64,000 nt of DNA from Mycolicibacterium sphagni (GTDB taxonomy: Bacteria > Actinomycetota > Actinomycetes > Mycobacteriales > Mycobacteriaceae). Of this stretch, positions 8,655 through 18,129 are shown one piece after another. A program made the position numbers and the translations under genes. The notes below the pieces were generated by a model. It was given only the letters and a program-made list of their open reading frames with translations. It had not been told where the DNA came from and made no database searches. The number at the start of each line of letters is the position of its first letter. The first letter of the stretch is position 1. The stretch covers positions 157,917 through 221,916 of the forward strand of contig NZ_VBSB01000007.1 in NCBI RefSeq assembly GCF_013337765.1, written 5' to 3'.

Positions 8655-9013
8655 CAGATGATGCCGCGCTTGAGGCGACGACGCTCCCGCTCGGAGAGTC
8701 CGCCCCAGATGCCGAAGCGCTCATCATGAGCCAAGGCGTAGTCGAGGCACTTGTCTTTCACCTCGCAGCCCAGGCAGATGCGCTTGGCTTCGCGGGTAGA
8801 ACCACCCTTTTCAGGGAAGAACGCTTCGGGGTCGGTCTGCGCACACAGCGCGCGTTCCTGCCACTGGTCTTCGTCTTCGGCCGTATCCGGTGTCGCATCG
8901 ATGATCGGGTCCGGCACCAAACTCAGGTGAGCGCGTGCCATTACCCCCATCGTCTGCGAGCCGGGAATGGACTGCGGCAACCCCATCGCGCCGATTACGT
9001 GCTCATAGGACAT
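8654..9013 (-). CDS. whiB2: WhiB2 (WhmD) iron-sulfur transcriptional regulator
   Basis: Wbl-family [4Fe-4S] protein required for septation and cell division in mycobacteria (WhmD of M. smegmatis). The four cluster cysteines are C57, C80, C83 and C89 (C-x22-C-x2-C-x5-C), followed by the Wbl turn FGIWGGL and the basic tail RERRRLKRG. I start at ATG 9013 (119 residues) because GGAGGCGGAA lies directly upstream; M. tuberculosis annotation uses a shorter 89-residue form, so a start near residue 22-25 is possible. The open frame continues upstream but without a good ribosome site. Confidence 0.95.
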   Translation of the reverse strand: MSYEHVIGAMGLPQSIPGSQTMGVMARAHLSLVPDPIIDATPDTAEDEDQWQERALCAQTDPEAFFPEKGGSTREAKRICLGCEVKDKCLDYALAHDERFGIWGGLSERERRRLKRGII

Positions 9014-9313
9014 TTCCGCCTCCTTCACCTGGTTTCGTAGATCTTTCGCATGTCGCCCACTATTAAGTGTGCCCAACTCAATTCGAACACCTGGTCGAAT
9101 CACGGTATGGGACACCAAAACCGGCAGGTCCGACCGGGAAATGACACTGATGTGATTAGACACGTCTGAGGTGCTTCGCGCAAGCGATTGAACCGAAATT
9201 AATACCATTTTCCTTGGACAATTCGGCGAGTCGATGCACCGGCGTGTCTTGAGAGTGACTCGATTGTGACCGCGTGCATCACCGAAAGTGCCGACCGCCT
9301 AGTGTCGATCGGT
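9014..9313. other. Divergent whiB2/fbiA intergenic region
   Basis: About 300 bases of visibly lower GC than the flanking genes separate the two divergent starts. The long whiB2 side is consistent with an extended regulated leader. I see several AT-rich patches (for example around 9061-9066 and 9197-9215), but no -35/-10 pair good enough to call. A second fbiA start (GTG at 9266) falls inside it. Confidence 0.5.
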
Positions 9314-10315
9314 GTGAAGATCACCGTTCTCGTCGGCGGCGTAGGGGGTGCCCGCTTCCTGCTGGGCGTGCAGCGACTGCTCGGGCTCGGCCAGTTCGCC
9401 GGCCAGATATCCGGAGCCACAGGCGATCTTGATCACGCGCTGACGGCCGTGGTCAACGTCGGCGACGACGCATGGATGCACGGCGTGCGCATCTGCCCGG
9501 ATCTCGATACCTGTATGTACACCTTAGGTGGAGGTATCGATCCCGAACGCGGCTGGGGACATCGCAACGAGACCTGGAATGCGAAAGAAGAATTGGCGGC
9601 CTACGGGGTACAACCGGATTGGTTCGGTTTGGGCGACCGAGATTTGGCCACGCATTTGGTGCGAAGTCAAATGCTGCGAGCCGGATATCCGCTTTCGCAG
9701 GTCACTGAGGCGCTCTGCGATCGGTGGACCCCCGGCGCCACACTGCTCCCGGCGAGCGACGATCGGTGTGAAACCCACGTCGTGATCGACGATCCGGACA
9801 CCGGCGACCGCAAGGCGATTCACTTCCAGGAGTGGTGGGTGCGCTACCGGGCGCAGGTGACCACGCACAGCTTCGCGTTCGTCGGCTCCGAAAACGCCAC
9901 TGCCGCGCCCGGTGTCGTCGATGCCATCAGCGATGCCGACGTCGTCATGCTGGCACCATCGAACCCGGTGGTCAGCGTCGGCGCGATCCTGGCCATTCCA
10001 GGCCTCCGCGCAGCCTTGCGGTCCACGCCCGCGCCGGTCATCGGCTACTCCCCCATCATCGGTGGAAAGCCGTTGCGGGGCATGGCCGACGAATGCCTGT
10101 CGGTGATCGGCGTCGAAACCTCGTCGCAAGCTGTCGCCAGGCACTACGGCGCGCGGTCGGCGACCGGCATCCTGGACTACTGGTTGATCTCGCAAGGCGA
10201 TCAGGCCGAAATCGCAGGGGTGACGGTGAAATCGATACCCCTGCTGATGTCCGACCCGTCGGCCACCGCCGAAATGGTCCGCGCCGGGCTGGAACTGGCG
10301 GGCGTGACGCTGTGA
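9314..10315 (+). CDS. fbiA: FbiA: phosphoenolpyruvyl transferase of F420 biosynthesis (CofD family)
   Basis: Transfers the phosphoenolpyruvate-derived moiety to 7,8-didemethyl-8-hydroxy-5-deazariboflavin (Fo), giving dehydro-F420-0 in mycobacteria. With the GTG at 9314 the protein has 333 residues and begins at the family's N-terminal strand [15 protein letters not shown]. tuberculosis FbiA is 331 residues. NVGDD (near 51-55) and the [10 protein letters not shown] and IIGGKPLRG loops are conserved. An upstream in-frame GTG at 9266 would add 16 residues. The stop overlaps the fbiB start by four bases. Confidence 0.95.
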   Translation: MKITVLVGGVGGARFLLGVQRLLGLGQFAGQISGATGDLDHALTAVVNVGDDAWMHGVRICPDLDTCMYTLGGGIDPERGWGHRNETWNAKEELAAYGVQPDWFGLGDRDLATHLVRSQMLRAGYPLSQVTEALCDRWTPGATLLPASDDRCETHVVIDDPDTGDRKAIHFQEWWVRYRAQVTTHSFAFVGSENATAAPGVVDAISDADVVMLAPSNPVVSVGAILAIPGLRAALRSTPAPVIGYSPIIGGKPLRGMADECLSVIGVETSSQAVARHYGARSATGILDYWLISQGDQAEIAGVTVKSIPLLMSDPSATAEMVRAGLELAGVTL

Positions 10316-11652
10316 TTGAGCATGGCAGCGCGGCGCCCGTCGAAATCCTGCCCGTCGCCGGACTTCCCGAATTCCGGCCGGGCGACGACCTTGCCGCCGC
10401 ACTGGCCGAGGCCGCCCCGTGGCTGCGCGATAGCGACATCGTCGTGGTCACCAGCAAGGTGATGTCCAAATGCGAGGGCCGCGTCGTCGCGGCGCCTTCG
10501 GATCCAGACGAGCGAGATGCCCTGCGCCGCAAACTCATCGACACCGAAGCGGTACGGGTGCTGGCCCGCAAGGGCCGCACCCTGATCACCGAGAACCGCA
10601 ACGGCATCGTGCAGGCGGCCGCCGGCGTCGACGGCTCCAATGTCGGCGCAACCGAATTGGCGCTGCTGCCGCTGGATCCAGACGGAAGTGCTGCGGCCCT
10701 GCGCACAGCGCTGCGCGACCGGCTGGGTGTGGACGTCGCGGTAGTGGTCACCGACACGATGGGCCGCGCCTGGCGAAACGGCCAAACCGACGCCGCCATC
10801 GGTTCGTCCGGGCTGCCGGTTCTGTACGGCTACGCGGGCGCCGTCGACCGGCACGGTAACGAGCTGGTGGTCACCGAGGTGGCTGTCGCCGACGAAATCG
10901 CCGCCGCCGCCGACCTTGTCAAAGGCAAGCTGACCGCGGTGCCTGTCGCGGTGGTCCGCGGACTGGAACTCGACGACGACGGCTCCACCGCGGCGCGACT
11001 GTTACGCGGCGGCGAGGACGACCTGTTCTGGCTGGGCACCGCCGAGTCGATCGACCTCGGCCGCCGCGAGGCCCAACTGCTGCGCCGGTCGGTTCGTCAG
11101 TTCGCGTCCGAACCGGTCGACGCCGGGCTCATCGAGGAAGCGGTCGCCGAGGCGCTCACCGCGCCGGCCCCGCATCACACCCGGCCGGTGCGGTTCGTCT
11201 GGCTGGCCGATCGTGATCGGCGCACCGCGCTGCTGGACGCCATGAAAGATGCCTGGCGCGCTGACCTCACCGCCGACGGCAAGCCGGCCGACGCGGTCGA
11301 GCGGCGCATCGGGCGCGGGCAGATCCTCTATGCCGCACCCGAGGTCGTCATTCCGTTCCTGGTGCCCGACGGCGCACACAGCTATCCGGATGCTGCCCGC
11401 ACCGAGGCCGAGCACACCATGTTCACCGTCGCGGCCGGTGCTGCGGTGCAGGGGCTGCTGGTCGCGCTGGCGGTCCGCGGCGTGGGCAGCTGCTGGATCG
11501 GTTCGACGATCTTCGCGGCCGAACTGGTCCGCGAAACCCTTGACCTGCCACCGGATTGGGAACCGCTGGGCGCCGTCGCGATCGGCTACCCGGTCGACCC
11601 ACCCGAGCCTCGCGATCCCGCGCCGGTCGGCGATCTTCTGGTGCGACGGTGA
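10312..11652 (+). CDS. fbiB: FbiB: F420-0 gamma-glutamyl ligase / dehydro-F420-0 reductase
   Basis: Bifunctional F420 enzyme of 446 residues. The N-terminal half (about 1-245, CofE-like) adds glutamates to F420-0; [25 protein letters not shown] and [14 protein letters not shown] are its GTP/metal elements. The C-terminal half (about 250-446, nitroreductase fold, starting RRSVRQF) binds FMN and reduces dehydro-F420-0. The GTG start at 10312 is embedded in the fbiA stop (GTGA), indicating translational coupling. Length and order match Rv3262. Confidence 0.95.
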   Translation: MIEHGSAAPVEILPVAGLPEFRPGDDLAAALAEAAPWLRDSDIVVVTSKVMSKCEGRVVAAPSDPDERDALRRKLIDTEAVRVLARKGRTLITENRNGIVQAAAGVDGSNVGATELALLPLDPDGSAAALRTALRDRLGVDVAVVVTDTMGRAWRNGQTDAAIGSSGLPVLYGYAGAVDRHGNELVVTEVAVADEIAAAADLVKGKLTAVPVAVVRGLELDDDGSTAARLLRGGEDDLFWLGTAESIDLGRREAQLLRRSVRQFASEPVDAGLIEEAVAEALTAPAPHHTRPVRFVWLADRDRRTALLDAMKDAWRADLTADGKPADAVERRIGRGQILYAAPEVVIPFLVPDGAHSYPDAARTEAEHTMFTVAAGAAVQGLLVALAVRGVGSCWIGSTIFAAELVRETLDLPPDWEPLGAVAIGYPVDPPEPRDPAPVGDLLVRR

Positions 11653-12209
11653 CGTACTCCGGTGTCAGGGAGTCGGCGATCGAGCTGCTGACCGAGTGGG
11701 ATGCTCCCGACGCCGGCCAGGACGCGTTGCGCCAAGCCGTCCTCGGATTCCTACTGGCTCGCACCGACTCGTGTGAACGTGCCTGCGTCCCGGGCCATAT
11801 CACCGCCTCGGCACTCGTGGTCTCGGACTCCGGCGACGAGGTTTTGCTGACCCTGCATCCGCGACTGGGCCGCTGGGTGCAACTCGGTGGGCACTGCGAG
11901 CCGGAAGACACCGACATCGTCGCCGCCGCGATGCGCGAGGCGACCGAGGAATCCGGGATTGAAGGCCTGCGCATCGATGCGTCGCTGGGCGCCATTCATG
12001 TGCACGCGCTGACCTGTTCGCTGGGAGTGCCGACCCGCCATCTGGATCTGCAGTTCATCGCCCGTGCGCCCGCGGACGCCGCCATCGCGATCAGTGACGA
12101 ATCACTGGATCTGCGGTGGTGGCCCGTCGACGCGCTGCCCGAGGGCATCGATACCGCGGTGGCACACCTGGTGGCCGTCGGCCGCTCGCGTCAGATGTCC
12201 GACGAGTAG
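11649..12209 (+). CDS. NUDIX hydrolase
   Basis: Hydrolase of nucleoside-diphosphate-linked substrates. The 186-residue protein carries a recognisable Nudix box, from GGHCEPED (about residues 77-84) to REATEESG (about 97-104), but with two extra residues between the glycine part and REATEES compared with the canonical spacing. The GTG start overlaps the fbiB stop by four bases, placing it third in the fbiA-fbiB operon. The substrate is unknown; a role in sanitising or recycling nucleotides around F420 synthesis is inference. Its 3' end overlaps the convergent guanylyltransferase gene by 19 bases. Confidence 0.88.
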   Translation: MTYSGVRESAIELLTEWDAPDAGQDALRQAVLGFLLARTDSCERACVPGHITASALVVSDSGDEVLLTLHPRLGRWVQLGGHCEPEDTDIVAAAMREATEESGIEGLRIDASLGAIHVHALTCSLGVPTRHLDLQFIARAPADAAIAISDESLDLRWWPVDALPEGIDTAVAHLVAVGRSRQMSDE

Positions 12210-13276
12210 CGGATTCCGCAGTCGGGGATCACGACCCCGGGCCACACCCGCGTACCGCGCAGCAGTTCGCACCGAGCCCCGATGTTGGCGCCGTCGCCGA
12301 TGATGCCGTCGCGGATCAGCGTGCGCGGCCCGATCCGGGCGCCGGCCCCGATGATCGAGCGCTCCACCACCGAGCCCGCCTCGATGCGCGCCCCGTCGAA
12401 GATCACCGCGCCATCCAGTCGAACCCCCGGCCCGATCTCGGCGCCGCGGCCAACCACCGTCCCGCCGACCATCACCGCCCCGGGTGACACCGACGCCCCG
12501 TCGTGCACCAAGCTCTCGCCGCGTCGTCCGCCGAGCGCCGGCGAGGGAGCCAGTCCGCGGACCAGATCGGCCGAGCCGCGGACGAAGTCCTCGGGTGTGC
12601 CCATATCGCGCCAGTAGCTGGAATCGACGTAGCCGCACACCTTCACCCCGCCGGCCAGCAGCGCCGGGAACACCTCACGCTCCACCGACACCTCACGCCC
12701 GCGCGGGATCTGTTCGACGATCTCGCGCTTGAAGATGTAGGTGCCCGCGTTGATCTGGTCCGACGGCGGGTCTTCGGTCTTCTCCAGGAAGGCCTGCACG
12801 CGGCCGTCGGCATCGGTGGGCACACAGCCGAACGCCCTTGGGTCACTGACCCGGGTGAGGTGCAGCGTCAGATCGGCCTGCGACGCGTGGTGGCTGGCCA
12901 GCATCGCGCGCAGATCCATGCCGGACAGCACGTCACCGTTGAAGACCATCACCGTGTCGTTGCGCAGCTTCGGCACCACATTGGCGATGCCGCCGCCGGT
13001 GCCCAGCGGATGCTCCTCGACGACGTATTCGAGCTGCAGGCCGAGCTTGGAGCCGTCGCCGAACTCGGATTCGAACGTCGCCGCCTTGAAGGAGGTGCCG
13101 AGGATGACGTGGTCGATGCCGGCTTCGGCGATGCGGGACAGCAGATGCGTCAGGAAAGGCAGCCCCGCGGTGGGCAGCATCGGCTTGGCGGCCGACACGG
13201 TCAACGGCCGCAGCCGGGTCCCCTTGCCGCCGACAAGCACCACCGCGTCGACCTTCGACGGATCAACGTCGCTCAC
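12191..13276 (-). CDS. Mannose-1-phosphate guanylyltransferase (GDP-mannose pyrophosphorylase)
   Basis: Makes GDP-mannose from GTP and mannose-1-phosphate; counterpart of Rv3264c. The 361 residues consist of an N-terminal nucleotidyltransferase domain with VLVGGKGTRLRPLT (13-26) and KPMLP, NGDV for metal binding, and a C-terminal left-handed beta-helix of hexapeptide repeats (for example GAVMVGGTVVGRGAEIGPG). It lies 9 bases downstream of wbbL and closes the rmlD-wbbL operon, linking mannose and rhamnose donor supply for the wall. Confidence 0.94.
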   Translation of the reverse strand: MSDVDPSKVDAVVLVGGKGTRLRPLTVSAAKPMLPTAGLPFLTHLLSRIAEAGIDHVILGTSFKAATFESEFGDGSKLGLQLEYVVEEHPLGTGGGIANVVPKLRNDTVMVFNGDVLSGMDLRAMLASHHASQADLTLHLTRVSDPRAFGCVPTDADGRVQAFLEKTEDPPSDQINAGTYIFKREIVEQIPRGREVSVEREVFPALLAGGVKVCGYVDSSYWRDMGTPEDFVRGSADLVRGLAPSPALGGRRGESLVHDGASVSPGAVMVGGTVVGRGAEIGPGVRLDGAVIFDGARIEAGSVVERSIIGAGARIGPRTLIRDGIIGDGANIGARCELLRGTRVWPGVVIPDCGIRYSSDI

Positions 13277-13285
13277 TCAGGCCCC

Positions 13286-14161
13286 CTACCTTTTCGCCAG
13301 CTCGCGCCGGGACTTGCGTACCGCCGCGCGTGACCGAACCTTCAGCGCGCTCCTCATCGTCCATCGAAGGGGCGCACGCCACCAACCAAAATGGCGATCG
13401 GAGAGATAAATGTAGGTGCTTTCGTGATGTGCGCGCAGGTTGCTGGCCGGATCGCGGCCGGTCGAGTGGCCCTTGTCGTGCAGGATCTCCGCCGACGGCA
13501 CGTACACGTTGAGCCAGCCCGCCTCGCCCAAGCGATCGCCGAGGTCGACGTCCTCCATATACATGAAGTAGCGCTCGTCGAACCCTTTGACCTGGTCGAA
13601 TGCCGCGCGGCGGACCAGCAGGCAGGCTCCCGACAACCAGCCCACCGGCCGCTCGGTGGGCTCGAGGTACTCCTGCCGGTAGGCCCGCGTCCACGGGTTT
13701 TTCTTCCAGATGAAGCCGACGACCGCGTGCATACCGCCCCGCACCAGGCTGGGCAGGTGGCGCGCCGACGGGTAAACCGCGCCGTCAGGGTCGCGGATCA
13801 GCGGACCCAGCGTCCCGGCGCGCGGCCAGCGCTCGGCGGCGGCCAGCAGTTCGTCGATGCTGTTGGGTCCCCACACCACGTCCGGGTTGGCCACGATCAC
13901 GAACTCGTCGTCGGCGGGCGCGGTCGCGACACCGCGGTTGACGGCGCTGCCGTAGCCGATGTTGCCGCCGGTGGACAGCAGCCGGGTGCCGGGATAGCGC
14001 TCGACGGCTTCCTCGGGCGCCCCGTCGGTGGAGCCGTTGTCGGCCAGCACCACCGTCACCGGGCGGTCGGTGGCCACCGTCAACGAGGACAGGAAGCGAT
14101 CCAGATGTGAGCCCGGGGAGTACGTCACCGTCACCACGGTCAGGGGGCGGCTGGACGTCAC
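13286..14161 (-). CDS. wbbL: WbbL rhamnosyltransferase of the arabinogalactan linker
   Basis: GT2-family transferase that adds L-rhamnose from dTDP-Rha to GlcNAc-diphosphoryl-decaprenol, forming the disaccharide linker that joins arabinogalactan to peptidoglycan. The 291 residues show the GT-A fold start VVTVTYSPGSHLDRFLSSL, the DNGSTD motif near 40-45, the ANPDV metal/nucleotide region near 90-94 and the acceptor motif YFMYMEDVDLGDRL (192-205). Syntenic with Rv3265c. It overlaps rmlD by four bases, so donor synthesis and transfer are coupled. Confidence 0.95.
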   Translation of the reverse strand: MTSSRPLTVVTVTYSPGSHLDRFLSSLTVATDRPVTVVLADNGSTDGAPEEAVERYPGTRLLSTGGNIGYGSAVNRGVATAPADDEFVIVANPDVVWGPNSIDELLAAAERWPRAGTLGPLIRDPDGAVYPSARHLPSLVRGGMHAVVGFIWKKNPWTRAYRQEYLEPTERPVGWLSGACLLVRRAAFDQVKGFDERYFMYMEDVDLGDRLGEAGWLNVYVPSAEILHDKGHSTGRDPASNLRAHHESTYIYLSDRHFGWWRAPLRWTMRSALKVRSRAAVRKSRRELAKR

Positions 14162-15036
14162 GGCGTAGAGGGTAACTGTCCGCTATCGACGGGTTGGACA
14201 AGCGCCTCGGCCAACGCCGCGCGCCACGGCCGCAGCGGGCTCACCCCGGCGCGTACCGACATCGCCGTCGCCAGTGCCGAATACGACGGTCGGGGCGCCC
14301 GGCGGGGCGACCGTGCGGCACTGACCGGTCGCACCCGTTGCGGGTCGGCGCCCAGTTCTTCGAACACGGCCCTGGCCTGCTCATAGCGGGTGCACGCGCC
14401 GTCGTTGACGACGTGCAGGACGGGTTCGCTGATGTGGCCCTCGCCGATCTCGAGCAACGCGTCGACGAGGTCTTTGACATAGGTGGGCGACCCGGTCTGG
14501 TCGTCGACGGCGTCGACAGTGCGGTCGGCGGCAGCGGCCCGGCGCAGGCCGGCGACGACGTCGTTTCCCGCGCCACCGGTGTAGACCCACGAGGTGCGCA
14601 CGATGTGGGCATCGGGCATCGCCGCCAGCACGGCCAGCTCACCGGCGAGCTTGGTGCGCCCGTAGACGCCCAGCGGCGCGGCGTGGTCGCCGACCTCGTA
14701 GGGGTGCCGCTGCTGGCCGTCGAAGACGTAATCGGTGGAGAGGTGGATCAGCCGTGCGCCGACCCGGGCACAGGCCTGCGCGACGGTCTCCGGCCCTCCT
14801 GTGTTGACGGCGTACGCGGTTTCGGGGTCGGCTTCGGCGGTGTCGACGTTCGCGATCGCCGCGCAGTTGACCACCAGGTCCCCTTCGGCGATGAACCGCT
14901 CGGCAGCGGCCGGGTCGGTTATGTCCCACTGCCGGTGCGTCAATGCGCTCACCGCGCGGCCCTGGCGGGCCGCCTCACCTGCAAGAAACCGCCCAACCTG
15001 GCCACCGGCACCCGTGATCACGATTCTTGCCGCCAC
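14158..15036 (-). CDS. rmlD: dTDP-4-dehydrorhamnose reductase
   Basis: Last step of dTDP-L-rhamnose synthesis: NADPH reduction of dTDP-4-keto-L-rhamnose. I start at the GTG at 15036 (VAARIVITGAGGQVG), giving 292 residues; the long in-frame extension upstream lies antisense to the next gene and is not convincing. GAGGQVG is the cofactor loop, STDYVFDG and YGRTK (catalytic Tyr and Lys) follow. First gene of the rmlD-wbbL-guanylyltransferase operon; syntenic with Rv3266c. Confidence 0.94.
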   Translation of the reverse strand: MAARIVITGAGGQVGRFLAGEAARQGRAVSALTHRQWDITDPAAAERFIAEGDLVVNCAAIANVDTAEADPETAYAVNTGGPETVAQACARVGARLIHLSTDYVFDGQQRHPYEVGDHAAPLGVYGRTKLAGELAVLAAMPDAHIVRTSWVYTGGAGNDVVAGLRRAAAADRTVDAVDDQTGSPTYVKDLVDALLEIGEGHISEPVLHVVNDGACTRYEQARAVFEELGADPQRVRPVSAARSPRRAPRPSYSALATAMSVRAGVSPLRPWRAALAEALVQPVDSGQLPSTP

Positions 15037-15103
15037 GATTACGAGTCTGGCACGCCGGTTTGCGCTACCCGGGTTGCGGCCGTCTCGCCAGTAGCCTGGG
15101 CTG

Positions 15104-16600
15104 ATGCCTGCTGACACCGAAGCAGTGACGGGCGCCCGGCGGGTGACCCGAACTGTGCTCGCGTTGCTCGCGGTGGCGGTGATGGTCAGCACCGGTGTCG
15201 CGTGGGGCAAAATCCGCTCCTTCGAGAACGGCATCTTCCACATGAGCACCGCAGCGCTCGGCGGCGGCGGGCAGGACGGCGCGATCGACATCCTGCTGGT
15301 CGGGATGGACAGCCGCACCGATGCACACGGCAACCCGCTGCCCGAGGACGAGCTCGCGGCCCTGCACGCCGGCGACGATGTGTCGACCAACACCGACACG
15401 ATCATCCTGGTCCGCATCCCGAACAACGGGAAGTCGGCGACGGCGATCTCGATTCCCCGCGACTCCTACGTCAAGGCGCCAGGCCTGGACAAGACGAAGA
15501 TCAACGGCGTCTACGGCCAGGTGAAGCTCGACAAGATGAAGCAGCTGGTCGAGCAGCAGGGCATGGACCCCGCCGAGGCCGAACCCAAGGCCGTCGAGGC
15601 GGGCCGCGAGGCGCTCATCAAGACCGTCGCCGACCTGACCGGGGTCACCGTCGACCACTACGCCGAGATCGGCCTGCTCGGCTTCTCACTGATCACCGAC
15701 GCGCTCGGCGGCGTCGATGTCTGCCTGAAAGATGCGGTCTACGAACCACTTTCCGGCGCCGACTTCCCGGCCGGCTGGCAGAAGCTCAACGGGCCGCAGG
15801 CACTGAGCTTCGTCCGCCAGCGTCACGACCTGCCGCGCGGCGACCTGGACCGGGTGGTACGCCAGCAGGTGGTGATGGCTTCCCTGGCCCACCAAGTCAT
15901 TTCGGGCAAGACCCTGACCAGCCCGTCCACCCTGAACAAGCTGCAGGACGCGATCCAGCGCTCGGTGGTCCTCTCGTCGGGCTGGGACATCATGGATTTC
16001 ATCAAGCAGCTCGAACACCTCGCGGGCGGCAACGTCGCGTTCGCGACGATCCCGGTGCTCGACGAAGCCGGCTGGAGCGACGACGGCATGCAGTCGGTGG
16101 TCCGGGTCGACCCGTCCCAGGTGCAGGAGTGGGTGGCCAGCCTGCTGCACGATCAGGCCGAGGGCAAAACCGAGAAGATCGCCTACACACCGGAACAGAC
16201 GAAGGTCGACGTCGTCAACGACACCGATATCAACGGTCTGGCCAGCGCGGTGTCAGACGTGCTGAGCACCAAGGGCTTTGGTGCGGGCAGCATCGGCAAC
16301 AACGACAAGGATCACGTGATCCGCAGCCAGGTGCAGGCGGCCAAGGACGACGACCTCGGCGCCCAGGCTGTCGCCAAGGAACTCGGCGGACTGCCCGTTA
16401 CAGCCCAAGAGGGGATTCCGGCGGGCACTGTGCGGGTGGTGCTGTCCAGCGACTACACCGGGCCGGGTTCGGGCCTGGAGGGATCGCTGCCGACGTCGGC
16501 TGCGATCACCGAGGCCGCCGGTCAGGCCGGCGACGGCACCGCTCCCCCGCCGTCGCCCATCATCACCGCGGGGTCCGACGACCCCAAGTGCGTCAACTGA
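15104..16600 (+). CDS. lcp1: LytR-CpsA-Psr (Lcp1-type) cell-wall glycopolymer ligase
   Basis: Membrane-anchored phosphotransferase; its M. tuberculosis counterpart Rv3267 (Lcp1) ligates arabinogalactan to peptidoglycan. The 498 residues have one N-terminal transmembrane helix (about 17-35), an LCP domain beginning IDILLVGMDSR (61-71) with ISIPRDSYV (about 116-124) and the arginine-rich FVRQRHDLPRGDLDR motif, and a C-terminal LytR_C domain (about 367-450). The tail is Pro/Ala-rich. It is divergent from rmlD across 67 bases and just upstream of a TIGR03089 gene, which it overlaps by one base. Confidence 0.94.
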   Translation: MPADTEAVTGARRVTRTVLALLAVAVMVSTGVAWGKIRSFENGIFHMSTAALGGGGQDGAIDILLVGMDSRTDAHGNPLPEDELAALHAGDDVSTNTDTIILVRIPNNGKSATAISIPRDSYVKAPGLDKTKINGVYGQVKLDKMKQLVEQQGMDPAEAEPKAVEAGREALIKTVADLTGVTVDHYAEIGLLGFSLITDALGGVDVCLKDAVYEPLSGADFPAGWQKLNGPQALSFVRQRHDLPRGDLDRVVRQQVVMASLAHQVISGKTLTSPSTLNKLQDAIQRSVVLSSGWDIMDFIKQLEHLAGGNVAFATIPVLDEAGWSDDGMQSVVRVDPSQVQEWVASLLHDQAEGKTEKIAYTPEQTKVDVVNDTDINGLASAVSDVLSTKGFGAGSIGNNDKDHVIRSQVQAAKDDDLGAQAVAKELGGLPVTAQEGIPAGTVRVVLSSDYTGPGSGLEGSLPTSAAITEAAGQAGDGTAPPPSPIITAGSDDPKCVN

Positions 16601-17310
16601 TGGCCAATCTGACTGCGACGGTTCTCGATCCGCTGCTGAAGGCCGACCCGATGGGCCCACGGATCACCTACTACGACGACGCGACGGGTGAGCGCATCGA
16701 GCTGTCGACGGTGACGCTGGCCAACTGGGCGGCCAAGACCGCCAACCTGTTACGCGACGAGCTCGGCGCAGGGCCGGGCAACCGGGTGGCGGTGCTGCTG
16801 CCTGCGCACTGGCAGACAGCGGCGGTGCTATTGGGCGTGTGGTGGATCGGCGCCGAAGTCGTCCTGTCTGGTTCTGCGGACTTCGCACTGTGCACATCCG
16901 AGCGACTTGACGAGGCCGACGAGGCGGTGGCCGGCGGTGAAGTCGCGGTGTTGTCGCTGGACGCGTTCGGCAAGCCGGCCGCCGATCTTCCCATCGGCGT
17001 CACCGATTACGCGACTGCGGTACGCGTGCACGGCGACCAGTTCATCACCGAGCCCGCACCCGGTCCGGCACTGGCCGGCCGGTCAGCCGACGAGGTCCTG
17101 GCGTCGGCTTCCGAAGCGGCGGCCGCGGCCGCACTGACAGCCGGCGATCGGGTCATGTCGTCGTTGCCGTGGTCCACGCCCGACGAGGTGGTGGCGAACC
17201 TGTTGGCGGTGTTCGTCACGGGCGCGTCGCTGGTCCAGGTGGCCAACCCCGACCCGGCGGTCATGGAACGGCGGCGGACGACAGAGAAGGTGACCCGAGA
17301 CCTCGGGTGA
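16600..17310 (+). CDS. TIGR03089 family protein (Rv3268-like)
   Basis: Actinobacterial protein of 236 residues that resembles the N-terminal part of AMP-binding (acyl-CoA synthetase-like) enzymes: NWAAKTANLLRDELGAGPGNRVAVLLPAHWQTAAVLLGVWWIGA matches their substrate-side beta-alpha units. It lacks the later adenylation motifs, so catalysis is not expected. The ATG shares one base with the lcp1 stop (TGATG), a coupled arrangement conserved with Rv3267-Rv3268. Function unknown; association with Lcp1 suggests an envelope role. Confidence 0.85.
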   Translation: MANLTATVLDPLLKADPMGPRITYYDDATGERIELSTVTLANWAAKTANLLRDELGAGPGNRVAVLLPAHWQTAAVLLGVWWIGAEVVLSGSADFALCTSERLDEADEAVAGGEVAVLSLDAFGKPAADLPIGVTDYATAVRVHGDQFITEPAPGPALAGRSADEVLASASEAAAAAALTAGDRVMSSLPWSTPDEVVANLLAVFVTGASLVQVANPDPAVMERRRTTEKVTRDLG

Positions 17311-17334
17311 ACGCCGGCTACTAGGCTCGCTGGG

Positions 17335-18120
17335 GTGAGCCGCACTCCCTTGAATGTCGCGTCGCTGTCCGAACTTCCGGTAAGGCGCCTCGACATTGTC
17401 GAGACGACCGGTTCGACGAACGCCGACCTGCTGGCCCGGCATACCGCGGGCGAAGACATCCGCGGCGCGGTGTTGCTCGCCGAGCACCAGAGCGCCGGCC
17501 GTGGCCGCAACGGGCGCAGCTGGTCGGCACCGCCACGCTCACAGATCGCCCTGTCGATCGGGGTGGGTACCGATGGGGTGCCTGCCGGAGGCTGGGGCTG
17601 GCTGCCGCTGCTCACCGGCGTCGCACTGGTCGACGCCGTCCGGGACACCACGGGTATCGAGGCCGGCGTGAAGTGGCCCAACGACGTCCTGGTGGACACC
17701 GGCAAGCTAGCCGGCATCCTGGCCGAGGTCGCCGCCCCCGAACCGGTCATCGTGGTGGGACTGGGACTCAACGTCACCCTGACCGCCGAGGAAGCGCCGG
17801 ACCCCAGGGCCACCTCACTGCAGATGCTGGGCGCCGCGATGCTCGATCGCGAGGTCTTGGTCGCGGCGATCCTGCGTGAGCTGACGACCCGCATCGAAAG
17901 GTGGCAGGCCGCAGCGGGACCCGACCCGGCTCTCATCGAGGATTACCGGAAACGCAGCCTCACGCTGGGCAACCGGGTGCGCGCCGTGATGCCCGGCGGT
18001 CGTGAGATCATCGGCATCGCAATCGATATCGACACCCTGGGCCGGCTGAGCATCGATACCGGCACCGAGGTCGCGACGGTCTCGGCGGGCGATATCACCC
18101 ACCTGAGGCCGGCCGAGTAA
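17335..18120 (+). CDS. birA: Biotin--[acetyl-CoA-carboxylase] ligase
   Basis: Activates biotin to biotinyl-AMP and attaches it to the biotin-carrier lysine, here presumably Lys565 of AccA3 encoded at 48988. The 261-residue protein lacks an N-terminal helix-turn-helix, so it is a monofunctional ligase rather than a repressor. ETTGSTNADLL, GRGRNGRSW (55-63) and KWPND (113-117) are the biotin/ATP site; a C-terminal SH3-like domain follows (about 205-261). In M. tuberculosis birA sits beside accD5 as I recall; here it is about 26 kb away, after the TIGR03089 gene. Confidence 0.94.
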   Translation: MSRTPLNVASLSELPVRRLDIVETTGSTNADLLARHTAGEDIRGAVLLAEHQSAGRGRNGRSWSAPPRSQIALSIGVGTDGVPAGGWGWLPLLTGVALVDAVRDTTGIEAGVKWPNDVLVDTGKLAGILAEVAAPEPVIVVGLGLNVTLTAEEAPDPRATSLQMLGAAMLDREVLVAAILRELTTRIERWQAAAGPDPALIEDYRKRSLTLGNRVRAVMPGGREIIGIAIDIDTLGRLSIDTGTEVATVSAGDITHLRPAE

Positions 18121-18129
18121 ACGGACCGA

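Noticed and set aside
14158..15426. A longer rmlD frame beginning at 15426.
   Set aside because: The additional 130 residues are antisense to the 5' end of lcp1 and unlike any RmlD; the cofactor fold starts at 15036.
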